This document shows, one piece after another, positions 16,610 through 26,739 of a stretch of 64,000 nucleotides of DNA. The stretch's first letter is position 1, and each line of letters begins with the position of its first letter. The stretch lies in assembly GCF_018596315.1 (NCBI RefSeq), contig NZ_JAHEAG010000021.1, forward strand, positions 62,001-126,000. The letters run 5' to 3'. Made by a program: the position numbers and the translations under genes. This stretch comes from Bradyrhizobium sp. SRL28 (lineage in GTDB: Bacteria; Pseudomonadota; Alphaproteobacteria; Rhizobiales; Xanthobacteraceae). Below the pieces are notes generated by a model, which made no database searches, was not told the DNA's origin, and saw only the letters and a program-made list of their open reading frames with translations.

Positions 16610-16749
16610 TTCATAACTCCCATGCCGACGCGGGGACCATGCCTGCGCCGGGTTTCGACGACAACTGCGGCATCGATCGTGCTGGTCCGACCTCGATCCA
16701 TGCTGACATCTCGCTCAGGTCGCGGCTGTTTTCAACCAAGGGGAATGCA

Positions 16750-17898
16750 ATGCGCAAGATGTTGAGTTTGACTGCACTCATCGGCGGCCTCGTCGCGGCC
16801 TCGACCGCACAGGCAGATATTACGATCGGATTCGTGACCTCGCTCAGTGGACCCGGCTCCTCGATCGGCATCCCGTACGGCCGCGGCATCCAGGCCGCCA
16901 TGGAATACAAGAACGAGGTCAACGGCGAGAAGATCAAGCTGATCCAGCTCGACGACGGCTCCGATCCCTCCGCCGCGACCCGCAACGCGCGCAAGCTCAT
17001 TGAAGAAGAGAAGGTCGACCTCCTGATCGGCACCGCAACGGCGCCTTCGACCATCGCGATGCTGGCGGTTGCGACCGAACTGAAGGTGCCGATGATTGCG
17101 GTCTCGCCAGTGATCGGTCAGCCGAATCCGGCCGACCAGTGGGGCATTTCCGTTCCGCAGCCCGCCTCGCTGCTGGTCAAGGTCGTCGCCGACCGCATGA
17201 AGCGCGATGCCATGAAGAACATCGGCTATATCGGCTTCTCTGATGCCTGGGGCGATCTCGTCTACAACGGCGCCAAGGCGGTGGAGACGGAGGACGGCAT
17301 CAAGGTGCTGACCAACGAGCGCTACGCGCGCGTCGATACGTCGGTCACCGGCCAGATCCTTAAAGTTCTTGCGGTGCGTCCGGATGCCGTGCTGATCGGC
17401 GGATCGGGCACGCAGGGCGCGCTGCCGCTGCTGGCGCTCGGCGAACGCGGCTTCAAGGGCAAGACCTACGGCACCGTCGCGCTGGTCAATCCCGATTTCG
17501 TGCGCGTCGGCGGCAAGGCCGCGGAAGGCATTCAGGTCTCCGCCGGTCCGGTCATCGTGGCCGAGCAGCTTCCCGACAACCATTTCGCCAAGAAGCTCGC
17601 GCTCGAGTTCCGCGCCGCCTTCCTGAAGGCCAACAACGTCCCAACCACGGACGGCTTCTCGGCCTACTCCTTCGACGGCTGGAAGATCTTCACCTCTGCC
17701 GCCGAGCGTGCGCTGAAGACCGCGAAACCCGGCACCGTCGAATTCCGAAAAGCCCTGCGCGACGAGATCCTCAGCACCAAGGAGCTGTCGGGTGTGCACG
17801 CGGTCTACAACTTCAAGCCCGGCGCCTATCACGGCGTGGACGAGCGCGCGCTGGTAATCGTCCGCCTGAACAACGGCGCCTGGACCTACGAGCCCTGA
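16750..17898 (+). CDS. Liv-type ABC transporter substrate-binding protein (second)
   Basis: A 382-residue periplasmic binding protein. The ATG at 16750, after AAGGGGA, starts a signal peptide (MRKMLSLTALIGGLVAAS, ending AQA) before DITIGFVTSLSGP. LIQLDDGSDP, RNARKLIEEEKVD and LIGTATAP show the Peripla_BP_6 fold and strong similarity to the first binding protein at 9596. It heads the operon of permeases and ATPases (16750-21456). Relatives bind branched-chain amino acids, benzoate or other aromatic acids; an aromatic acid such as indole-3-acetate is likely from context. Confidence 0.93.
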   Translation: MRKMLSLTALIGGLVAASTAQADITIGFVTSLSGPGSSIGIPYGRGIQAAMEYKNEVNGEKIKLIQLDDGSDPSAATRNARKLIEEEKVDLLIGTATAPSTIAMLAVATELKVPMIAVSPVIGQPNPADQWGISVPQPASLLVKVVADRMKRDAMKNIGYIGFSDAWGDLVYNGAKAVETEDGIKVLTNERYARVDTSVTGQILKVLAVRPDAVLIGGSGTQGALPLLALGERGFKGKTYGTVALVNPDFVRVGGKAAEGIQVSAGPVIVAEQLPDNHFAKKLALEFRAAFLKANNVPTTDGFSAYSFDGWKIFTSAAERALKTAKPGTVEFRKALRDEILSTKELSGVHAVYNFKPGAYHGVDERALVIVRLNNGAWTYEP

Positions 17899-17936
17899 GC
17901 GATACCGACTGATAACACGGAAGGACGGCCGACGGC

Positions 17937-18980
17937 ATGACGGCAGACATCGCAGCGATCCTCGCGATCGACGGAATAGCTACCGGGGCGGTCTACGCCC
18001 TGGTGGCGATCGGAACCGTGCTGATCTTCACCGTGACGCGGGTGATTTTCATTCCGTTCGGCGACATCGCGGCCTTCACGGCGCTGACGCTGGCGGCGCT
18101 CGACGCCAAGCAGCTTCCCGGAACGGTCGGGCTGGTCGTCGTGCTGGCCTGCATGGCCTGCGCGATGGAAGTCGTCTCGCTGGCGCGCACCGGCGAGCTT
18201 CGCGCGGTGCCGAAGGCCGTCTTCGGCTACCTCGTGTTGCCCTTGATCGTCGTCGGGATCGTCTGGCTGACGATGCGCTTCAATCCGCCGATGCCGGTCC
18301 GGCTCGTGCTGGCGCTGCTCTTGATCATGCCGATCTCGCCGCTGCTGGACCGGATCGTGTTCCGCCCGATCGCGGACGCCTCGGTCTTGTTGTTGCTGAC
18401 GGTCTCGGTCGCGCTGCACTTCGCGCTGGTCGGACTTGGCCTGCTGTTCTTCGGTCCCGAAGGCGTCAGGACCGAACCGCTGACGTCGATGGCGATCGAG
18501 ATCGCCGGCGTGCACGTTTCCGGACAGACTGTTCTGATCCTGACGGCGGCACTGGTGTTCAGCGGCCTGCTGTTTCTGTTCTTCGACTTCACGCTGATCG
18601 GCAAGGCGCTGCGCGCGACCGCCCTGAACCGAACCGGCGCCCGGCTGATGGGTATCCGCCCGGCGCGCGCCGGGACCATCGCCTACCTGTTGGGATCGCT
18701 GATGGCGGGCGTCTCCGGCATCCTGATCGCGCCTGTGAACACCATCTTCTACGACTCTGGATTCCTGCTCGGCCTGAAAGCCTTTGTCGGCGCCATCGTC
18801 GGCGGCATGGCCAGCTATCCCGGTGCGGCGCTCGGCGCATTCGGCGTCGGCATTATTGAAAGCTTCGCTTCGTTCCAGAGCAGTACGTTAAAGGACGTCA
18901 TCGTCTTCTCGCTGCTGATCCCTATCCTGCTCTGGCGCTCGTTCGCCTCGCAGCATTCCGAAGAGGAAGTCGAGGAATGA
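17937..18980 (+). CDS. Liv-type ABC transporter permease (LivH family)
   Basis: A 347-residue polytopic inner-membrane permease with the BPD_transp_2 pattern: an opening hydrophobic segment (IDGIATGAVYALVAIGTVLI), about eight membrane segments, and the EAA-like cytoplasmic loop GKALRATALNRTGARLMG that contacts the ATPase. It is longer than E. coli LivH (about 308), the extra length lying in the membrane segments after residue 80. It follows the binding-protein gene by 38 bp, and its stop overlaps the next gene by four bases. Confidence 0.92.
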   Translation: MTADIAAILAIDGIATGAVYALVAIGTVLIFTVTRVIFIPFGDIAAFTALTLAALDAKQLPGTVGLVVVLACMACAMEVVSLARTGELRAVPKAVFGYLVLPLIVVGIVWLTMRFNPPMPVRLVLALLLIMPISPLLDRIVFRPIADASVLLLLTVSVALHFALVGLGLLFFGPEGVRTEPLTSMAIEIAGVHVSGQTVLILTAALVFSGLLFLFFDFTLIGKALRATALNRTGARLMGIRPARAGTIAYLLGSLMAGVSGILIAPVNTIFYDSGFLLGLKAFVGAIVGGMASYPGAALGAFGVGIIESFASFQSSTLKDVIVFSLLIPILLWRSFASQHSEEEVEE

Positions 18981-20742
18981 CCCTGCAGCAGATCCGTCTC
19001 GTCATTGCCGCGGCGATCGCCTGCCTCGTGGCGGCGCCCTTCGTGCTCAATCCGTTCAGCATCACCTTGCTGAACTACATCGGCATCTACGCGCTTGCGG
19101 CCATCGGGCTGGCGCTGCTGACCGGGGTCGGCGGCATCGTGTCGTTCGGTCAGGCGGCTTTCGTCGGCGTCGCAGCTTACTCAACTGCCTGGGTCACGGC
19201 GGTGAACGGCTATTCCCCATGGCTCGGACTGGTGCTGGCCGTGGTCCTGACCTGCAGCATTGCGGCGATCCTGGGCTTCGTGACGCTGCGCCTGGGCGGC
19301 CACTTTCTGTCGCTAAGCACGGTCGCCTGGGGATTGGCGATCGCGTTCCTGTTCGGCAACATCGATGGCCTCGGTCAACATAACGGCATCTCGGGCATTC
19401 CGCCGATTTCGATCGGTCCGCTCGCCCTGGTCGAGAGCCGGCAGATCTATTTCCTGATCTGGGCGATCGTCGTGGCGGTTCTTTTCGTCTGCTACAACCT
19501 GCTCGACTCCCGCATCGGCCGCGCGATGCGCGCGCTCCGCGGCGGCAATACGCTGGTCGAAAGCCTTGGGATCAGCGCGTTCCAGACCAAGCTGGCGACA
19601 TTCGTCATCGCTGCTTTCCTTGGCTCGCTGTCCGGATGGCTCTATGCCCATCTCGGCCGTTTCGTCAGCCCCGGACCGTTCGAAGCCGCTATGGGCATCG
19701 AATATCTGATGATGGCGATGGTCGGCGGCGCCGGCAGCATTTTGGGCGGTGTGGTTGGTGCGGCGATCGTCACGCTCCTGAAGAATTCTGTGCAGGACTA
19801 CTTGCCGCTGATCGCAAAGGGCGCCTCCGGCCAGCTCGAGATCGTGGCGTTCTCGGCGCTGTTCATCCTGTTCCTGCAACGCGCCCGGCAGGGCATCGTG
19901 CCGTTCCTCGCAGGTTTTCTCCCGGACCTGAAGCAGTCCCGTCCGCAAGCGGCGACGGCGTTGCCGCGCCGCGAGCAGCCGCCGCCCGGCACGCTCCTTC
20001 TTAAAGTGAGCGATGCGCAGCGGCGATTTGGCGGCCTCGTCGCCGTCAACAATGTCAGCTTCGACGTGAGGTCCGGCGAAATCCTCGGGCTGATCGGGCC
20101 GAACGGCGCCGGCAAGACCACGATGTTCAACCTGCTCACGGGGGCGCTGCGCGCCAACAGCGGCGAGATCGCATTCGCGGGCCGCTCGATCACCCGCGAC
20201 CAACAGTTTCACATCGCCCGTGCCGGAATCTCCCGCACCTTCCAGCACGTCAAGCTGCGCCCGCGCATGACGCTGCTCGACAACGTCCTGCTCGGCACCT
20301 ATTCGCGCACCAAAACCGGCCTGCTCGCCGGCGCCCTGCGCCTGAACCAGGCGGAAGAGGCCAGCGCCCGCTACGAGGCGCTGCGGCAGCTCGAACGGGT
20401 CGGGCTCGGCGACAAGCCGTTCGAGCTCGCCGGCAATCTGCCGCTCGGCAATCAGCGCGTACTCGAGATCGCCCGCGCGCTCGCGGCCGATCCGACGCTG
20501 CTCGTCCTCGACGAGCCGGCGGCCGGCCTGCGCCGCCAGGAGAAGCTCAAGCTCGCCGAATTGCTGCGGTCGCTGCGCGCCGATCACCTGACCATTCTCC
20601 TCGTCGAGCACGACATGGAGTTCGTGATGTCGCTGGTCGACCGCATCGTCGTGCTCGATTTCGGCTCAAAACTCTGCGAAGGCGAACCGGCGGCGATCCG
20701 CAGCGACGCCCGCGTCCAGGAAGCCTATCTCGGAGGTGTCGC

Positions 20743-20746
<4 letters not shown>
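18977..20746 (+). CDS. fused LivM permease - LivG ATPase
   Basis: A 589-residue fusion. Residues 1 to about 320 are a LivM-type permease (hydrophobic, with IGRAMRALRGGNTLVESLG as the coupling loop); residues about 340-589 are a LivG-type ATPase with Walker A GPNGAGKT, Walker B LLVLDEPAAGL and the H-loop VEHDMEF. The ABC signature is unusual, LPLGNQ rather than LSYGQQ. The ATG overlaps the previous stop by four bases and the following GTG overlaps this stop. Fused LivM-LivG proteins occur in several Rhizobiales importers. Confidence 0.93.
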
Positions 20747-21456
<710 letters not shown>

Positions 21457-21468
21457 AGCGACGGCGCG

Positions 21469-22446
21469 TCAAGCCACGGGTTCGCGCGCGAGCCCCATGG
21501 CTCGTAGCGCCGCCGCAAAGGCCGCAAGCCGCTGCTCGCGATAGGCCGCCTGGTCGACGCCTTCATAGTTCATGAAGCCCTGCCCGGTTTTCATGCCGAT
21601 GCGTCCCTCGCGCATATTCGTCGCGATGATGTCAGGTGCGGCGTAACGGCTATCGCCGAGCGCCTCGACCAGATAGCGGCTGGCGTGATGCAGGATATCG
21701 CCGCCGCCCCAGTCGATGAACTCGAGCAGTCCCAGCACCGCAAAGCGGAATCCGAAGCCATAGATCACGGCCTTGTCGATATCTTCGGCCGAAGCAACGC
21801 CCTCTTCCACCATGCGGGCAGCCTCGTTCATCGCCAGCGCCTGGATCCGGGGAACGATGAAGCCCGGCCGCGCTGCGCAGACCACCGGCACCTTACCGAT
21901 GCCTTCGAGCAACGTCTTCATCCGCGCTGTAACTTCCGGCGCGGTGAGCCGCCCCGGCGACAATTCGATCAGCGGCACGAGATAGGCTGGATTGAGCCAA
22001 TGCGCATTGAGGAAGCGGCCGGGATGCTCGATCGATCCTGCGAGATCGTCGACCAGTATCGTCGACGTGGTCGAAGCAATGACCGGGCCCTCTCCCGCGA
22101 GCCGCGAAGCCTCGGCCAGCGCCGCCTGCTTCAAGCTGAGGATTTCCGGCATTCCTTCGAAGATGACATCGCAGCGCGGCAGCGCCGCGCCCGCCTCCTG
22201 CCGAGGCACGATCGTGATCCGCTCGGCGATTGTGGGCACAAGCGCCGACGGGAGCAGATCGATGCGCGAGAGAATATCAAGAGTCGAGCGAATTTCAGCC
22301 CTCGCCTCGGCTGCCAGCGCCTCAAATGCCGACGACTCCCGTTCCTTGAAGTCGACGACGACAACCTGGTGACCGGCGAATGTGAACACGACCGCGATCC
22401 CGCGGCCCATTCGGCCGGCGCCGAGGCATCCGATGACCGGTTTCAT
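21469..22446 (-). CDS. 3-hydroxyacyl-CoA dehydrogenase family protein
   Basis: A 325-residue NAD-dependent dehydrogenase of the 3HCDH / lambda-crystallin type. The Rossmann motif GAGRMGRGIA opens the protein, the catalytic histidine lies in FLNAHWLNPA, the glutamate in LIELSPG, and the C-terminal domain (PRIQALAMNEA) follows. The upstream in-frame extension to 23304 is out-of-frame shadow of the next gene; ATG 22446 overlaps that gene's end by four bases. It may oxidise a hydroxyacyl-CoA from side-chain or ring-cleavage steps. Confidence 0.9.
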   Translation of the reverse strand: MKPVIGCLGAGRMGRGIAVVFTFAGHQVVVVDFKERESSAFEALAAEARAEIRSTLDILSRIDLLPSALVPTIAERITIVPRQEAGAALPRCDVIFEGMPEILSLKQAALAEASRLAGEGPVIASTTSTILVDDLAGSIEHPGRFLNAHWLNPAYLVPLIELSPGRLTAPEVTARMKTLLEGIGKVPVVCAARPGFIVPRIQALAMNEAARMVEEGVASAEDIDKAVIYGFGFRFAVLGLLEFIDWGGGDILHHASRYLVEALGDSRYAAPDIIATNMREGRIGMKTGQGFMNYEGVDQAAYREQRLAAFAAALRAMGLAREPVA

Positions 22447-23534
22447 CGGAAACCCTCGGCGAGAAGATTTTGCAATGCGGCCCGGTCGAAATCGCCGAGG
22501 CCGAGCGAAGACAAGGTCCGGCCCGTCACGGTGAAATCCTGCCCCGTGATGGCTGAGCCGATTGCCAGGAATGCCTTGACGAGCGGCGTTTGCACGCCTG
22601 CGAGGCCGGCCACCGAGGCGAGGAAAGACAGACCGAGACGCAAATCCTCCAGCATGTAGCGGTGCTCCACAAGAATGAGGCGTTCGGACCAATCGCCGGA
22701 ATCCGTGAGCTGGTCGTGCGCGTCGCGCGCATACATCCAGGGTTCGCCGTCCTTCGAATAGTGGTCGGCAAGCGGAAAATGCGGCCCTCCGTAGCCAAGC
22801 GCCTCGCGGATGGCGATGCGTTCGGCGTCGAGCGCGTCCGTGACGCGGCGGATCGCCGGCTGGGTTCCTTCCTTGTGGATGTCCCACTTGTCGAAATGTT
22901 CGATCGGGCCGGCGTTCATGGTGATCAGCGGCGGATGAATGATCGGGCCGGCATTCATCAGCGCTCCTGAAAGCGCATCTCCGCATGGCTCGATGGCATT
23001 CGGAAACGCGCGTTCGATCACGCCGAGGGCGTGCGGGGCGAGGCGCAACGGAAACACACCGGTCGGCAACCGCGCGCCTCTGCCGGAGATACGAACAGCA
23101 TAAGGCCCCTGCTTGCGCGCCAGCCACGGCAGGGTCCCGGTCTCCGCGGCTGCGATCTCGGCGCGGTTGCCCGCGTCCCGGGCGGCGCGGGCAAAGATGT
23201 AGGAACCGAACGTACCCGGAGGCAGGAACACCACCTGGCCGTCGCGCAGATGCGGCGCGGCCAGTTCGGCAATCGCGACCTGCGCGAAGGCCGGCGCCGG
23301 ACACAGGATGAGATCGGCCGCTTCGATGGCTTCCGCGATCGACGACGTGATTGTCGCGAGCCTGATGTCACAACGGCCCGATCGATCGATGACCGTTATC
23401 GTGCCGCCCTGCGCGCGATGCGCTTCGACATCTCGGGGATTTCGCCGCCACAGCCGGACATCGTGACCGGCCAAGGCGAAGTCGCCGGCGGCCGCGAACG
23501 AACCGTTGCCCCCACCCAACACTGCAATCTTCAA
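22443..23534 (-). CDS. opine/octopine dehydrogenase-like NAD(P)-binding protein
   Basis: A 363-residue protein with an N-terminal Rossmann fold (LKIAVLGGGNGSFAAAG) and a C-terminal helical domain of the octopine/nopaline dehydrogenase type, with GPIIHPPLITMNAG holding the likely catalytic histidine. The best start is TTG 23534, preceded by GGAGG; the frame runs upstream to 23636 without similarity. It is coupled to the 3HAD gene by a four-base overlap. Members make or cleave secondary amines from an amino acid and a keto acid, or act on hydroxy acids; the substrate here is unknown. Confidence 0.83.
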   Translation of the reverse strand: MKIAVLGGGNGSFAAAGDFALAGHDVRLWRRNPRDVEAHRAQGGTITVIDRSGRCDIRLATITSSIAEAIEAADLILCPAPAFAQVAIAELAAPHLRDGQVVFLPPGTFGSYIFARAARDAGNRAEIAAAETGTLPWLARKQGPYAVRISGRGARLPTGVFPLRLAPHALGVIERAFPNAIEPCGDALSGALMNAGPIIHPPLITMNAGPIEHFDKWDIHKEGTQPAIRRVTDALDAERIAIREALGYGGPHFPLADHYSKDGEPWMYARDAHDQLTDSGDWSERLILVEHRYMLEDLRLGLSFLASVAGLAGVQTPLVKAFLAIGSAITGQDFTVTGRTLSSLGLGDFDRAALQNLLAEGFR

Positions 23535-23550
23535 GATGTCCTCCGATCCC

Positions 23551-24198
23551 CTACGCAGGTTTCGCCTTGACGTTCTTTTCCTGCCACGCCGCCCAGGTTG
23601 GTCGATCGATCTGGAACAGATCGGTGGAGCGCGCATACCAGCCGCTTCCGTGCATGCGGGCGATCAGCCGCAGCGCCTGCGTATCGATGTGGCACCGCTC
23701 CTTGTCCAGGATCACGGCGTCATCGACATGGGCGCGGACCACGCGGCCGATGACCGCGGTCTGCCGTGGCCCCGTCACCAACGAAGTCAGGACCCGGCAT
23801 TCGAACGACACCGGCGATTCCGCGATGCGCGGCGAGCGCACCGCCTGCGAGGCAGCCGGCGTCAGTCCGGCCAGCGTCAGTTCGTCGATCTCAGGCGGCG
23901 CATCGATGCAGGTGATGTTCATGGCCTCGGCGTTGGCTTCGCCAACGAGGTTCACGACGAATTCGCCGGTGTCGAGGATATTCGCCGCCGTGTCCTTGAA
24001 TCGCTCCGAGCCTGCCAGAAGCCCGATCGCGACCGTGGGCGGCTCATGCCCCATCACATTGAAGAAGCTGAAAGGCGCCGCATTGATCACGCCGCTTGCA
24101 GAGAGCGTGGTGATCCAGGCGATCGGCCGCGGCGTCACCGTGGCCGTCAGGATCTTGTAGCGGTTCTGCGCCTCCAGCGTCTCCATGTCGAAGATCAT
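23551..24198 (-). CDS. flavin reductase-like FMN-binding protein
   Basis: A 215-residue protein of the flavin reductase like family (PF01613): VTPRPIAWITTLSASG, NAAPFSFFNVMGHEPP for FMN binding, and SFECRVLTSL are characteristic. GAGAGG precedes the ATG. Such proteins supply reduced flavin to a partner monooxygenase or act as FMN-split-barrel oxidoreductases. No dedicated two-component monooxygenase is next to it, so its partner may lie elsewhere. It is in the ring-cleavage operon, 16 bp from the opine dehydrogenase-like gene. Confidence 0.87.
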   Translation of the reverse strand: MIFDMETLEAQNRYKILTATVTPRPIAWITTLSASGVINAAPFSFFNVMGHEPPTVAIGLLAGSERFKDTAANILDTGEFVVNLVGEANAEAMNITCIDAPPEIDELTLAGLTPAASQAVRSPRIAESPVSFECRVLTSLVTGPRQTAVIGRVVRAHVDDAVILDKERCHIDTQALRLIARMHGSGWYARSTDLFQIDRPTWAAWQEKNVKAKPA

Positions 24199-24207
24199 GC
24201 CGGCCTC

Positions 24208-25119
24208 TCAGATCGCCACCACCGGGTGGCGCAGCCGGCCGATGCCCGTGACTTCCGCTTCCACCACGTCGCCCGGCCACAGCCATTCCTGCGGAGACCG
24301 GCCGGCGCCGACGCCCTCGGGCGTCCCCGTCGCGATGATGTCTCCCGGCTCGAGCGTCATGGCGGCCGAAATATCCGCGATCAGGAGCGGCACCTTGAAC
24401 AGCATGTGGCGCGTGTTCGAGCGCTGCTTCTCGACGCCGTTTACTGTCAGCCAGAGATCGAGCGCGTGCGGATCGGTGATTTCATCTGCGGTAACGATGC
24501 ACGGCCCGAACGGTGCATAGGTGTCCTGCCCCTTGGAGTAGATCCATTGGCCGGCGCGGCGATTGTCGCGGGCGCTGATGTCGATCATCACGCTGTAGCC
24601 GAACACGAAGCCGAGCGCTTCGGCTTCCGACACCCGCCGCGCGGTTCGTCCCATCACGACGGCGAGCTCGACTTCCCAGTCGAGCTGCTGCGTGATCGCC
24701 TTGTTGTGATGGATGGCTTCGTCCGGCCCGATGACGCTGGTCGGCGGCTTCGAGAAGATGATGGGCTGCTTGGGCAGATCCTTTGCGGTGTCGAGGGCGC
24801 GGGAAGATTCCGCGACGTGCTCGACATAATTGAGACCGATGCCAAAAATGTTCTTGCGCGGGCGCGGAATCGGCGCCAGCAACCTGACATTCGCCAGCGG
24901 CAATGCGGCGCCGACCGGCCAGTTATCCCTGCCTTCGTTCAATATCTTTTTGAGCGCCGCCAGCGCGGGCGGCCCGAGATCGATAAAGTCAAGCATCGAT
25001 GACGGAAGGGAAATCCCGGCATGGTGGCCGGCCTCCTCGACGTCCACGACGAGATCGCCGACGATAGCGCCAAGGCGAGCGGCGGCCTCAACCGTGCTGC
25101 GATAGGTAACGAGACGCAC
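24208..25119 (-). CDS. fumarylacetoacetate hydrolase family protein (maleyl/fumarylpyruvate hydrolase-like)
   Basis: A 303-residue FAH-family enzyme. IFGIGLNYVEHV, IIFSKPPTSVIGPDEAI, the metal-binding DWEVELAVVMG, and GTPEGVGAG are typical. It starts at GTG 25119 behind AGGAGA. In the gentisate pathway an FAH protein hydrolyses fumarylpyruvate or maleylpyruvate after ring cleavage; its place right after a gentisate dioxygenase-like gene (11-bp gap) fits that step for the product made here. Confidence 0.92.
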   Translation of the reverse strand: MRLVTYRSTVEAAARLGAIVGDLVVDVEEAGHHAGISLPSSMLDFIDLGPPALAALKKILNEGRDNWPVGAALPLANVRLLAPIPRPRKNIFGIGLNYVEHVAESSRALDTAKDLPKQPIIFSKPPTSVIGPDEAIHHNKAITQQLDWEVELAVVMGRTARRVSEAEALGFVFGYSVMIDISARDNRRAGQWIYSKGQDTYAPFGPCIVTADEITDPHALDLWLTVNGVEKQRSNTRHMLFKVPLLIADISAAMTLEPGDIIATGTPEGVGAGRSPQEWLWPGDVVEAEVTGIGRLRHPVVAI

Positions 25120-25130
25120 TGTGCTTTCTC

Positions 25131-26255
25131 CTATGCGAGGGGCTGCCGGCCGCCATTGTCGCCAAAAGCTTCCTCGCGGTAGAGCCCGAGCGCGTGCATG
25201 ACCGGCAGATCGTTGAATGTGAAGAGGCAGGCGTCCTCGCTGGCGGATGCGTTGACATGCTCATGCCAGGCCCAGGACGGAACGCAGAAGATGTCGCGCT
25301 CCTTCCAGTCGAAGCGCTTGCCGTCGATGATAGAGTGACCGCTTCCCTTGGCGACCTGATAGATGAAGCTGCCGGTGTGACGATGAGCATGGGTGCTCTC
25401 GCCCGGCCGCAGCATCTGCATCGATGCGCCGATCGTCTGCATCACCGGACCGCCGGTCACCGGATTGACGTAGTTCATGAGAACGCCGTCATACGGCGAG
25501 CCATCAGTGGCCTTGCCGTAGCGTTGCAGTGCCTCGTAGGTCGGACCCCACTCATATTTCAGCAGCGGCGAATATCCCTTGGACCATTCGGCACCGGCCG
25601 GACGCAGGCCGGGATTGCCCCAGGTGTGCGTCATGTCGTCGACGGGATAGCCGACGCTCTGCTGCAGATCGGGATGGACCACGTAGAAATTGGCTTCGAG
25701 CGTGTTGACCAGGGGAATGTCGAGGCCGTCCTGCCAGATGCAGGGCGTGCCGTCGCTGGAGACGCCGTGTTCGTGCCAGGTGCCGTTCGGCGTCAGCACG
25801 AAATCGTTGGCGCCGAGCGTCATCTTGTGGCCGTCAACGATCGTGTAAGCGCCCTCGCCTTCCATGATGAAGCGAAGCGCCGAGGCCGAATGGGCGTGGG
25901 CGGACGCGACCTCGCCCGGATGCATGACCTGCAGGCCGGAATAAAGCCAGCCGACCGCGGCGGCGTGATCACGCCGGCCGGGATTGTTCAGATAGATGAC
26001 GCGGCGGCCGGCCTTCTCAGGCGACACCAGCTCGACCGAGCGCAACACATGCGCGCGAAGGTCCTCGTAGCGCCACAGCACCGGAACGGAGGACGATTTG
26101 GGCGCCCAGGGCTCGATCTTGTTCGCAACTGTCCAGAGCGCGCCGGCCTCAAGCCGTTCGAGTTCGTCGTAATAGGCGAGCAGTTCAGGCGTATCCTCGA
26201 CATTGGCCCGTCCGGCCACGTCTTCCCGGTGGTTTTCACGAGCTTTCGTTGCCAT
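25131..26255 (-). CDS. gentisate 1,2-dioxygenase-like bicupin
   Basis: A 374-residue double-cupin protein. Cupin 1 has HAHSASALRFIMEG with HEHG, and cupin 2 has HAHRHTGSFIYQV with HEHV; gentisate dioxygenases bind Fe(II) by the His residues of such a motif and open the ring between C1 and C2. The N-terminal WxxAN-KIEPW and length (about 350-375) fit the gentisate, 1-hydroxy-2-naphthoate and 5-nitrosalicylate dioxygenase group. AGGAGG lies directly upstream. Substrate may be gentisate or an amino-substituted analogue; context with a nitrogen aromatic pathway makes the second thinkable. Confidence 0.9.
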   Translation of the reverse strand: MATKARENHREDVAGRANVEDTPELLAYYDELERLEAGALWTVANKIEPWAPKSSSVPVLWRYEDLRAHVLRSVELVSPEKAGRRVIYLNNPGRRDHAAAVGWLYSGLQVMHPGEVASAHAHSASALRFIMEGEGAYTIVDGHKMTLGANDFVLTPNGTWHEHGVSSDGTPCIWQDGLDIPLVNTLEANFYVVHPDLQQSVGYPVDDMTHTWGNPGLRPAGAEWSKGYSPLLKYEWGPTYEALQRYGKATDGSPYDGVLMNYVNPVTGGPVMQTIGASMQMLRPGESTHAHRHTGSFIYQVAKGSGHSIIDGKRFDWKERDIFCVPSWAWHEHVNASASEDACLFTFNDLPVMHALGLYREEAFGDNGGRQPLA

Positions 26256-26295
26256 GCCGCCCTCCTGTACTGGCGCCGTATTCGGCGTCGCGTTG

Positions 26296-26700
26296 TCAGT
26301 TCATCTGGTCAGGTATCATCGCAATCGCCTGGATTTCGACCTTGGCGCGATCCTCGATCAGCCCCGATACCTGCAGCGCCGTCATGGCCGGAAAGTTCCG
26401 GCCCATGACGCCGCGATAGGCTACGCCGATCTCCTTCAGGCGCGCCGAATATTCCTTGCGATCGAGCAGGAACCACGTCATCGCCACGATATGCTCGGGC
26501 CCGGCGCCGCCGGCACGCACCACCGCATCGACGTTCTTCAAGGTCTGGCCGATCTGATCCACCAGATCGTCGGATTCGAACTTGCATTGATCGTTCCAGC
26601 CGATCTGGCCCGCGACGAAGATCATCTTGCCGCGGGCGGCGACGCCGTTCGCGTAACCGCTCGGCTTGGCCCAACCGGGCGGCTGCAAGAACTCGAACAT
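26296..26700 (-). CDS. RidA/YjgF-family protein without the canonical arginine
   Basis: A 134-residue Rid-fold protein, cytoplasmic. The C-terminal half (FPAMTALQV, KVEIQAIAMIP) matches RidA, but the imine-deaminating arginine in PARTxV is Met in this protein (PAMTAL). It therefore belongs to a Rid subfamily lacking the RidA residue. Rid-fold proteins include 2-aminomuconate deaminase of 2-aminophenol degradation. Position in a ring-cleavage operon suggests handling of an amino-bearing intermediate, but this is uncertain. AGGAG lies upstream of the ATG. Confidence 0.88.
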   Translation of the reverse strand: MFEFLQPPGWAKPSGYANGVAARGKMIFVAGQIGWNDQCKFESDDLVDQIGQTLKNVDAVVRAGGAGPEHIVAMTWFLLDRKEYSARLKEIGVAYRGVMGRNFPAMTALQVSGLIEDRAKVEIQAIAMIPDQMN

Positions 26701-26739
26701 TTCATACTCCTGTAGCAGGACGCGACTGGACGCCCGCGG

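Noticed and set aside
21469..23304. A 611-residue minus-strand frame
   Set aside because: Its first half is the wrong-frame reading of the opine dehydrogenase-like gene; only residues from ATG 22446 onward are protein-like.
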